Assembly (NCBI GenBank): GCA_038222225.1
Contig: JBBRHV010000006.1
Location: forward strand, 1-64,000
Length of the DNA stretch: 64,000 bases
Source of the DNA: JAKLFA01 sp038222225
GTDB lineage: Bacteria > Omnitrophota > Gorgyraeia > Zapsychrales > JANLHA01
Direction: 5' to 3'
Of this stretch, positions 25,101-37,100 are shown piece by piece. Under the pieces are notes generated by a model, which saw only the letters and a program-made list of their open reading frames with translations, was not told where the DNA came from and searched no databases. The position numbers and the translations under genes were made by a program. Within the stretch, counting starts at the first letter, position 1. Every line of letters starts with the position of its first letter.

Positions 25101-28100
25101 TTTTATCGCTGGATTCCGTCTTGATCGTTCCTGAAGATGGAAGCATGACCGGTCCTTTATTGCCGTTGGCGCCGGATTCGGAAGCAACGCATCATTTGCC
25201 TGCCCTGCCTGTGGTGCCGGAAGCAATTCTTTTATTCATTTTCGTTTTGAGCCGCAAAAGACAAGGCCGCGGGGGGAAAGGCAGGGAGTACAGTTTAGCT
25301 GCATTCGTTGAGAGCATGCAGAGCCGATGGAAGGCCGTGAAACGTGCTGGTTTTACGGGCAAAGATTTCTTTGGAAAACGCCATGTCTATAATCTCACGT
25401 TGCGGTCTTCGTGTCGGAATTTTGCGTCAACAGGGTTGAGTGATCCGTCCGTAAAGTTTGCAGGAGAAAGTAACGCATCAGTTCTGAAGGATGCAAAGAA
25501 TCGTGAGAAGCGTGACAGTTTCAGAAGTGGACGGCGGTCTCTTTCTGTCGTGTTCACCGTTCTTGGAGTTGCGATCGTTTTGTTTATCGCGCAGACAGCT
25601 TTGGCAGGATTGGAAAGGGCGGCCTTGGGGTCGGTTTTTGGAAAAACTTTTGAACTGTGGAAACAGTTCCATGGTCCAGACGTGGTTATTTCCATCTTGG
25701 CAACTGCAGTGATTTGGACTGTTTATCGGGTCCTTGTTTCATTCAGGGCCATGCGGGCCCGGCTGGGTGAGCCGGCATTATTTTCAGGTTGGCCTGGAAT
25801 TGCGCGTGTGATCATCGCAAAGGTTTTAAAGCGGATTGTCTATCCGCACAATAAAAATGCGAAATGCGCATCGGCGGCGGGTTTCCGTTCCTTTGCCCGG
25901 AGTTCTCGCCGGAAAGAGGTCCGTGAGGCCCTGATGCGCGCTTCAGCTCTGCTGCGCGAGTCCCAGCGGCCTCTTCTGGTTAAACACAATGATATAAGGA
26001 ACGTCCTGTTTTTATTATTCCCGGGCCACATTCCAGCGGCGGTACGTTTGAAGGGCGAGATTATCTGGTCGCCATGGTGTCCGAGCAAGGAGGCCTTGAT
26101 TTCACATTTGACCAGCGTGATGGGGATTCGTCAGGAAGAGGCGCAGCTCACAGCCGATCTGGTTGAGATCTGCCTTTCCCAAGAGGAAAATGTCTGGCCT
26201 CATTGGCAGGCTGCCCGCCGGTATTTCAAGTCCATCCGTTTCAGGGTTCAGCAGGAAACTTGGCGGCTCATTGGACGTTCTTCAGATCGGCAATTAAAGG
26301 TTTACCGCAAGGCTGTCGAAGACCTCGTCCTTTTTAGGCTTGAGCCGGCCGGCGGGAAATCGGCTCCCATAGTATTTTCGAAGTTCCGGGAGAGGCTGGT
26401 TAAGTTCTTTGGTGAGCGGCCCGAAACTGCGTATATCGCAGGCTTCGATGGTGAACTGATCGAATGGCTCTATGCCATATACGATGGCGGACTTGGAGAA
26501 ACAGCGTTTATCCAGGAGGTGGTTCGCCTCATGGATGTTGCTAATAATGTGGATCATGCGATGTCCGACCATGTTGAGGGCGCATTGAAGGATGCCGGAA
26601 TTGAGAACCTGAAACCAATGTCCGTTGTGTTTGCTTTTGATCCGCACAGCGGGACTGCGGCAGATATTCTCAACGGAAAACTCAGAATTAATTATTATCA
26701 GTACATGTCGAGTGTGGCTAAGGTAGAGGAATTGCTGGAGACCCTTCTGTATGATATTTACTTCCATATTATTTATGCGGATCAAATGCGCTCGAATGAA
26801 TTTTGTGATCAGGCTTCGCGCTCTGAAGCGCCTGGCGTGGTCAAGGGAAGTTATTTGCGAGGAGAATCGTATCCGGTTTCAAGTTTGGAACAGGGGGACC
26901 GTATTCGTCTGCATGAACGATTGGCCAAGCTGACCGCAGAAAAGATCGCCGCACAATTGGTGTTTGGGAAGGATTCTCAGATCGCCGGTTTGAGGCGGCG
27001 CTTTGTGGCGACGTGTGCTAAGTTCAAGTCCGGAGCGTCAGTCGCAGAATTAGCACTGGAAGTCGCTTCGCGAAGAGCCGTCCTCCAGGTCGAAGGACAT
27101 GCCGGAACCTTGACAGAATCCGCCCGACAGCTAACGGAGTATTTGAAGGCTGCGCTATCGGCTGATTTGCCGGAACAGAAGCAGGTTATGGATTATATTG
27201 AGATTCAGGCACAAGCCATGGCGGTATTTTTTGAGAAGATTGAACTGACCTCCGATTTTCGCGTCAGGCTTATGTCCACAGCGGGCTTTTTTGGGGAAGG
27301 CGCGCATGATCGTCACGGCATAGCTGAGGTCGGCATGAATGGGATTGGGATCATTCCTGTCAATCGGCTTTCTTTTGATTTCTTATTTGAAATAAAGGCC
27401 CGCGTTGCGGCTGCGCTGACCGGATTCCGTTACCGCAAGATGGTCAATGATCAGCAGGCTGTAGTTCATGGTCAGGCTAATTTGCTGTTGTCCAATCCGA
27501 TGGCGCGCGAGCTTTTGATCAAGACGTTCCGTTTAAACGGAAGCCGGGATCCAGAAAAACGCGCGGATGATGTCCTGGCCGGGCAGCATGATCTTTCCCG
27601 TTTTGAGGAGGAATTGAAGGCAATGCTGAGTGCGTTGGGATCCCGTTATGTGAAGGTTGGATGGGATGAACAGGGAAGAGTGATCTGTCCTTTGCTTGAT
27701 CCAAGTCAGATGAAAGAGGAGATCCTTAAAACGCGCTTGCGCGGCAACGTGATCGTTTTTGCGATCCGCCCAACGGTCGGCGGCCGCGCTTTATTCTCGA
27801 CCTGCCTTCCGGATGACGATGATAATTTTATTTATTATCATCTTCGCGGAGCTATAGAATTTGATGAACAGGGAGAATGTAAGGGGATCATTCTCCAGGG
27901 AGGGGAACCGCGCGATCCTGACTTGTTCATGAAATATCATGGATATTTCGGCGTATATTCAGAAAAAGACCTGATGGCGATCCTGCGCAATGACATGATC
28001 CTGGCAGCCCGCCGGTTCATGAAGAGCGGCCTGTTTGATCCGCATACGGAGGTGGGGATTTTATATATTGATCAAAACGGAGTTGATCAGTCGGAGAAGG

Positions 28101-31100
28101 TCCGGCTTGTCGACCTTGCCCGTGATGTTCTGTACCGTCAGCACGATGCTCCCCAGCAGAATCACCCGAGCTATGTTCCTCAGACCCGCATACTTGCCTT
28201 AGGAGAAATTCTGCTTTGGTACAATTATTTCCATTTGAAAAACAGACTTGGGTTATTGCTGGATTCAGAAGCGAGAGAGTATCTCAGCGCCGTCAGATCG
28301 CTCCCTTGTTATGAGAGCCTTGTGCGTCATTTTCCGACGGTGGAAATTGCTGAGGTTGACGCGCTGCCCCTGGTGGACTCCTCAGGGGAAAAGACCGGTA
28401 CCAGGGTCGGAGATTTAAGGATGTTCGGTTCATGGAAGCCGTTCCTGACAGCAGAAGATGCGCATTCGAATAAGACAATGTCTTGGGAACAGCGAGTCAT
28501 GACGAATGCATCGGTCAACAGCGGAACAGAAGACGATGAAGGACCTTTGAGGGAATCATTGATCAGGAAAGAGGCGGGTGAAAGTATAGCGGCGGAAGCT
28601 TGGTACATGGGACAGGAAAACGGGAAATATCGCGACTTTGGCAGTTATTTGGCAACCCATCCATGGGTGTATGATCTGAAAAAAGGAAAAGCCGACAGCG
28701 GGGCCAATTCATCCGTACTGGGACGCAGAGTTGAGCTAAAGGATTTAGTTTTTCAATTTGCTTTTGAGATGGAACGCCGCGGCCGCGTGATCCGCACCCG
28801 GGCAGGAAGGATCCTTGATATTGAAGAAGACACTGAACTTAAGCGTTCCAGGGTTATAAAAGAGGAGGGGATGAGCACGTACCTCTTGGCTGACCGTTAT
28901 GAGAGAGGATCGTCCTTGATGGCCTGGGTTGCGCAGGGAGAGATCATTGGTTACGGCTCTTATGTTCTGTCAGAGAACGATTCAGCGTGGATCGGATTCT
29001 GCATTTTTGAAGAGTATCGTGGCCGTGGGTTTGGCAGCCGGGCCTATTCAAAGTTGATCAGCGTTACACAAAACATTGGCCTAAGGCCAGTTGTGCAGTG
29101 GAGATATCCGCCTATTACTGTTTTAAACAAGAAGCTTTATCCAGGTGCGCGCTGGGATCTTTTGCCGTTTTTGTTGAGAAAGGGATTCCGTCCGTGGTTT
29201 GCTGATATTTCAGAAGAACACATTGAGCGTATTGCCAGAGGGGAACATGTCGGTTCCCGTATTGTTCACCGGTTGGTCCAACAGCCGTTGGTCTTGACGG
29301 ACCACGCGAATTCCGCTGTTTTGACTTCAACAACAGTTGGTCACGAACCGTTCGCTTACCGTGTGTGGGTCAAAACACCTCCGGTGTTAGCCGAAGGTAA
29401 ATTTGCGGAATTGAGTGTAAAGGGTGGCTTATTGAGCGCGGCCAGATGCGCCGAGCTTAACGCCGAGTTGGAAGGAGCGAAGAAAAAAATTCTAGCCGAA
29501 GGATTCTTTGATGAAAAAGATTTTGATCTGGAAGTCCGCATTCTCCGACGTGCCTACCATAGTGAATCCTTCACGCGACAAGTTAAAAAGACAATTCTTT
29601 TCCTTGATGAGCGGACATTCCAACATTCGTTTGCTCTTTATCTTGCCGTTAAACATGCCATAACAGATCTCTGGGTGGATAAAAATGCGGAAACGCTGAT
29701 CGCGCATGATCAGTTCGGACATCTGAAAGATTATATTTCGGAATCTTCCAAAGGAAGATCTTTTAATCCGGCCTGGCGTGAGATTTTCACGATCTTAAAC
29801 GTTAATGTTTTTGAGTTTTTGCTTTTGCGTGATCAAGCTCTCAAGAAAGCTGAAGAATTCATTCGTTCGATCGGAAAAGAGGCGGCCGTGCACGGGCTGT
29901 TTTGGCTTTATGTATTGATGCTGTCTGATAGAGAAAAAAAGACGCCCATAGAATGGATCGGCGTGGTTTTCGCCCTTGTCTCTTACAGCCCTGCTGTTTA
30001 TCCGGCTATCCGAGCACGGGCGCATGCTTTTGGTATGTATGAGAATCCGCAGAGGGCACAAGCTTTAGCGCGGAGTGTGGAAGGGGTTTTTGCAACCAAG
30101 GACTTGCAGATCGGGGCACAGGCTCAAGCCAGGCTTCAGGAGTTGCGCGGCTATCAAAAGCAAAGCGAGATTGACCGTTTGGCGGAAAGCATGAGAGCTC
30201 TGGTTTCTGCAGTGCAGCGCTTGACGGATGAGGGATACAGGCCAGAACAGTTGACGTTGGCGTTTTTCAAAGACGTTCCTATTAATCCGGTTGATCGTAA
30301 ATCGTGGTTTAAGCCGTTTAAAAAATGTCAATGGGATGATCCGTTGCAGAGGAATTTGAGTCTCGGGCGGACATCGCGCGTGAGGAAATCTCCGGGATCT
30401 AACAGTGCGGTGCTTAATGGTTTTGAGCCGTCCGGGTCCTCTATAGGGCATCCGGGCCCAGCTGCTTCCAATAAGGTTTGGCTGATCGTTGCGTTTGTGC
30501 TGCCCATCGTTCATGGACTGAGCATTGTGCTGGCGAAATATATTCTGGGCGTTCAGCTGGTGCATCCGATTGGGTATTTGTTTGCGTTTTTTGCTTGGAC
30601 AAATATCTGGATGTTTTTGTTCCGGATCGCACAGAGCTTCAGCAACGGCCAGCGTAATGAACAAACGCCATGGAGCTTGTTGCGCCATTGGAGTTTTACT
30701 CATCGGGAATGGACGGTGCTTGAGCAGTCGACCCGGGCAGAAAAGTGGATGATCCGCGTGAACGCGTTATTCAGCCAGTTTATTCTCACGCTGTTATTTA
30801 TTTGGTCACTGAAAAGCGGCCTTTTAACAGCGGTTTATTCCATTTTGCAGACCTCCGGCTTTGTGTTCGGCCTGTTTCTTGGAGCGCTTGTTCTGGGAAA
30901 AATTCTAAATATTCACGCGGAAAAATTACGGTTCCGTCATTTCGCCGGCATTGGTTTAGCTGTGACCGGGGTTGTGTGGGCTTTGGCAAGTGTGGGCATA
31001 AGTCAGGGCCGCGGGATCCGGGGCCTAATTGAAATGGTCATCAGCGGCTTAACCAGTTCGGGAGCAGGGTATGCCATCGGGTTGGCCGGGCTGGTCGGCT

Positions 31101-34100
31101 TTCAGGCCCTTCTGCAGAAGATCATTATCAGTGTGATGAATAAGGGCAAGCCGTACCGGCAGAAACAATTGCCTTATGTTATGACAAAATACGGATACCG
31201 GTTTGGGATCACGACAGCGTTGTTAACGCTTCTCGGATTAGCCATCATTTCTCCTGCCGTGGCTCCGTCGGTCGCTGAGATTGCAGCGTGTTTTTTCAAT
31301 CCGTATTTGATCGCCTTGGCGGGAATTTTTCCAATGATATGGATCACGACCTATACCTTGTACCGCAAACTTCCTTTATTGCAGCTGACCTTTTTCCGTG
31401 CAACCATTCCTTTCTGGGTCATGCTCGGGTCATTTGCCGCAATGCATACAGCGGTGACGTTCAGCCAGGTCATATCCGGGCTTTTTGTTCTATCGGCGGC
31501 GGTTGTGGCAGCGACGGGCACTCAGAATGGAAACAATCAAGACGCGGTGCCGGATTTTCAAGCAGAGAACGGCCAGGACAAAAGAGAAGTTGTCGTACGC
31601 TGCCATTCTTGGTTTAAGCCATGGGAAAAAAGGAAGAACCGGATCCATTTGCGTCCGGCCAGTAGAATTGTTTATGTTGCGAAGTACATCTGGGATCAAT
31701 TGAACATTCGTATGATCGTTGAAAAGGAAGGAGATCAACAACAGGTGGATGCCCGAAGTATCAACGGCCTTGCACGTCTGGCAATCTTTGACGGGGAAAA
31801 AATTTCAATTCGAACAGAGGGCTTGGCAGATAGGCAGATCAAAGGCAAAGCGGTTGAACTTTTTGCTAGGATTTTGAGAGACCCGGGGGTTCTTCAGCAC
31901 AAAACGATTTGGGACATTTTTTATTTCTTTGATGAAGGGCGGGGGATAGATCAATTGTCCTTGCGTAAATATAAGCGTGCGGTTGATTTGATCAAGCTGG
32001 ATGCGGCGGAGTCGGACCGACCTGATAGGGCGCAAGTCAATTCCTCAGTTCTATTCGGAGCATCTCTGGCGCAGATCGATGCCTCTATCGTTGGTGATGT
32101 GGTCGGAATGATCATGTTTGCTTTGGGGTCGGCGGTTACCTGCATTGCGGCCCTGTTGATATGGCTGGTTAGAACACAGCGGTTCCGTATTCATGGGTTC
32201 TGGGTTAGGAGCTATACACCGGAGGAGATGAAAATTCGCCGGAGCGTTCATGCGCGGATGATCGATTTTTGCATCGGAAGCAAGCATTCTCAGAGAATGG
32301 CAGCTCAACGCATGGCGGGCCGTTTTACGCATTCGGCACGCAAATCATACAGATATCTTGTTGATATCTATGGAAGAGAAAAAAGCAAAACGGAATTTTT
32401 AAAATTTTTGAGAGAAACAGAAAAGGATCGACTGGTTACTTTTTTAGTTTTCTTAGAAAAGAAGAAGATGCGGTTGATCGTCGCTCCGCGATTTGTGGAA
32501 GGCGGAAAAGAATTCCGTCATCTGGACATGCAGCATGGGTTCGCTTTGGAGGGCGTTCTAAAAAATTATGTTTACGGATATTTTGAAGGGATTGACCCAA
32601 CGGACGATCAAGGAAAGATCGTGCTGATGTATTTGGCGGGGGAGGAGGGGTTCAAACAGCTACAAGAGTTGGCATTTTTATTTATTACAGGCGGAATATC
32701 CATAGTGAAGCCAGTCGAGCTCTTTATGGATTCGGGAACGATAGGTGAGATCAAGACTGTGCGTGATCTTTTGCGTGTTGAGTATTTCTATCAGATAAAA
32801 AAGCAGAAGCAAAAAGAGGCGTTAGAAAAACGCATTGCCGAGGATAGGGCCGCGCAAGACGGGACCAACGCGGCGGTTTTAGAGAACGGCACAGCGGATC
32901 ATGAACAGGACGGTGGCGAAACAAATGCCGCGGTGCTGGATTCCGAAAACGAAAGCAAAGGGGAATTTTTGGCCGGGACCCAGCAGGGGATTCGGCTTGG
33001 GCTTTTGACACTTGAGGAGGCGCGTCTTTGGGAGAGGGCGGCAAAGATTGTTGATGCTCCTGTCGGCATGGAGATAGAATTCAGTCATCCGGAAATTGCG
33101 ACATTAGGTGATGATGAGTATGATCTTCCCTATTATATTAGCGAACATTATTCGGATCCTCATTTGGAATTTAATCTTGAGCCATCTTGGAATCTTGGCA
33201 TTCAAAGATATTTGGTAAGGCATATTTACCGCAGTATGGGGTTGTCTGAGGATGATGTGATCTCGGTCCAGTTAAACTGCGGTATCCGCAAGAAAGATTA
33301 TGAGGGGCTTTCTCAAGCTTCCCGCGGATTATTTTTATCTATGGCGCATTATTTAATGCTTGCGGTTACGATCGTTTATGCATCAAATCAAAGGATCTTA
33401 TCAAAGAAATCAGAAAAGGTGGCCGAAAAACGGGATTGCGCTGAACCGCTTGATGGAGAACCCTACATTCGGATCGAATACGGTTTTCTTGATACGATCG
33501 ATGAGGGGTGGCTGGTTCTCTGGATCTTGCATCAGGTTATTTGGAAAACTGCAAGGTTCAGCGACGATCAAAAAATTTCCGGCAAACTCATTCGTGAAGA
33601 GGAGCAGTTGCTAATCAAGATCGGGCAGGACATGGTTATTCAATTGCATGAACGTCTTCCAGGTATTAGAGGATTAAGTGCGAATGATATATTTGACCTG
33701 TCGGATGCTCGGACGTGGTTTAGGTTGGTTCCGTGGCGCCAGGAAAATCCTGCTACGGTGAAGGCCATTGACAATCTTCTCCAGAAAACTGTGCTTCAAG
33801 TTTTGTCCACTTTAGGAGGGTCAAACCATACGCCAGAGAAGGAAGTGCCGGTTTGGATTTTACCGGCTGGAAATCGGGAGACATTTTTAAGATGGTTTGG
33901 TAATCGGGAGCAGGCGATTGCTCATATTCCTGAGCCTACAGGTGGACAGGACGAGGTAAGGGATGGCGGAGTTAATTCTGCCGTTTTGGATCAGAGAAAC
34001 ATTGTTGGTGTTGAAGTGCACTGTCCGGCAGGATCAGGATATTGGCTGAGAGATATTCTTTATGAAGGGATCCCGGTTCAAGGCGGGCTGGTGATCCGGT

Positions 34101-37100
34101 ATTATGATCAGTCGCGGTGGTCGTCAGGAATTGCAGGGATACGGACGGTTCGCAGTGATCATGGATTTTTTACAGAAGTGGATATGTTAAGAATATTAAA
34201 TGGAGAGGTCCCGACAGACATTTTCTACGTGGGGGCTTTTCATTTGGGATGTGTTCGGCATGCGTTTGAAAGCGCGCTTCAAATTCAAAAGACAGGCCTG
34301 TGGAACGGGTCTCAAGCAAATCATCATTTCATTTCAAACCGCATTGCCTGTGATTGTGATGATTTCGATATTCGTGTCAGTGATGCTTTGCCGAGGCTGA
34401 ATCTGAGGACTGCAACGCCGTTTGCCTGGCGCAGAAATTGGAGTGTCAAAGCAGCGGTTATTCGGGGAGATGAGGTTGTAAGTAACACACGATTTATCGA
34501 TCAGCTTCAAGCGAGGCTTTATTATTGGAACGATGTGCCGGAATTTAAGGAATGGATAAGCCGTGGGATTCAGCAGACAAACGCAGCGGTTTTGAACCAG
34601 AGAATGTTTGAGATCGTGGATACACATATGATCAGGCGCAGAGTAGCGCAGAATCTTCAGGCATTGGAAGGCCTGCTGCGACAAAATTTTTCAGATCAAA
34701 TGCTGGCAGAGGCTGCGCAATATCTTGCGCCGTTCACCACAGAACCGATCCTGTTCCATGAGATTTCAGATCAGGAGCGTGGGGAGCTGACGGTCGTTGA
34801 TTTAGGCAACCGGCCGGCGGGATCGTTTAAGCCATGGATCATTTATGGTGTGATCAAGGCTATTTTGGAAGGGAAGACAACGATCGTGACCGCCAGCACA
34901 GGAAATCAGGCTATTGCTGTTCAAAAGATCATTGAGCAGATCAATGCAACGCCGTCGTTGATCGGTATCAACGCCCAAAGGCTTGGAATAAAAGTTGTTC
35001 TATTTGTGGGCCGTCATACTCCGCTGGAAAAAATCGACCGCATCAAGCACGGTGACGGACTTGTTGAGATTGTCGGAGATCCGAGGGAGAACGGCAGGTT
35101 GTTTGAGAACTATGAGGGGGCCTATCGCGCCGCACGAGTCTTTGCAGCCCAAGAGCCTTCTAAGAATTATTTTGTTGAACATGCCGGGCGGGAGGCCATT
35201 GCCGGGTATATTGTTTTGGCAAACAGGGTCTTTGATCAGTGGCTCGCTCAGGGGCGAGATCTTCATCAAATGACAATACGGGTTGGGGTTGGCGCCGGAG
35301 GTTTGGCCAGCGGGTTTGCGATCGCGGCATTTTTAAGGGGAGCGGGCGTACGGATCATTGGGGTTCAGACCGATCGGACTCGTCACGCCTTTGATTCTCT
35401 ATTTCAGGGAAGGATTCTCCCCTTTGTTTCAGGGGATACGAGTGGTGAATTTGATGAGGATGGGATCGACACAAAGACGCTTGAACCGATGGCGTTTTGG
35501 GCATTATCACATTTCTTGGATGGATTGGTTCTCGTTGATCATCAGGAAGTTCCTTCGGCGATAGATTCTTATACACAACATGGAGTTGCGGCTGAAGGCG
35601 CGGCAACGCTGCCGTTCATTTCTTTAGAAAGATCAGCCCGTTTGTTTGATGATGAAGGGTCCCGTCAGCAGATTTTGATCGCCACCGGAAGAAACCGCAG
35701 AATACAACCGGGCTTGAACAGTGATCAAGAGGCTAATGCCGCGGTACTTGGCGTCATGACCCCGCATGATTTTGTACATGATGGACGAATTTTGAATGAA
35801 GTTCATGCGTCAGGATCGGTTGTGGGGATCGTCCGCGAGATCAAGCGCGGCGCATCGCGTGTGGCAAAAACACCGGATCATGTCCGGCAGTTGACGCAGA
35901 GTGGGCTGATCGTTTTGGTAGAAGCTAAAGCTGGCGAACGCAGCGGGTACAGTGATGATCAGTACCGGCAGGCTGGCGCGTTCATTGTCCTTTCGGCTCG
36001 TGAGGTTTGGGAGCGGTCGGATATCATCGTCAAGGTGAAAGAACCTCTGCCGCAAGAATATCAATATTTCCGCCGGGGATTGATCTTGTTCACCTATTTC
36101 CACTTAGCAAATCCGGAAAACAAAAATTTGACAGAGGAGTTGTTGCGCACCGGGGTGACAGCTATTGCCTATGAATCTGTTGTGAAGGATGGACGGACAG
36201 TTCTGTTGGAGCCTATGTCGCATATTGCCGGATGGTCTGCGGCGATTCTTGGTTTGTTGTATTCCCGCGCGTCGCCGGATTACAAGTTCATGATCGAGCC
36301 CGATGGCCGTATAAAAGCGGAGTTAGCCGCTGATATTCAGCAGTCCGCTGAACCGCTGGCCGGGCAGATGCAAAAAGAATTCGACACTTTGCGCGAGTCG
36401 CGGTTCTGCATGGACGAACCCGGATTAAGGATTTTGATAGAAAAATTTGGAGGGCTTGGTAATGTCGTGGTTCTGGGTGGAGGCAATGTTGGACGTCAGG
36501 CGGCCTATATGGCGATGTTATTACAACCACGTTCGGTCACGGTTTCCCAGTTGCCACACTTGCAGGAGGCGTTGCGTGAAGATCTCAGACGGTATCAGGG
36601 TCAAACGGTATTTAAGATCGTCACGCCTGATTCGGCTGAACTCATGGAGGCTTTAGAGCAGGCGGATGTCATTATTAGCGGGATCTATGCGCGCACTGCT
36701 GAGGGCGCTACCCGCGCATTGAAAGTTATTGATGAAGGCCTTCTTGAGAAGATCAGCCGCGGCAAGAAAAAGGTCATTATCGATGTCGCCATTGATCAAG
36801 GAGGGAATATTGAGCCGGCATTTGACCGGCAGGAAACGGATCCGTTTACCTATCTCGACCGCCCGGCTCGACTGGACAAATTTGGTAATTTGCGCATGGA
36901 TATTCCTAACATGCCGGATGCGTTTGGTCCGGTCGCTTCTCCCTATTTGTCACATGCCACCCAACCGTTTCTTCTTTCGCTGGTCCGCATGTCAAACGCG
37001 CAGGATATCCGCGAGAGGGATCCAGTGCTTTGGACCGGGGTTGCCGTAATCGATGGGCAGTTACTGGATAGGGCTGTGGCACAGTCCCATGGGTTGAAAC

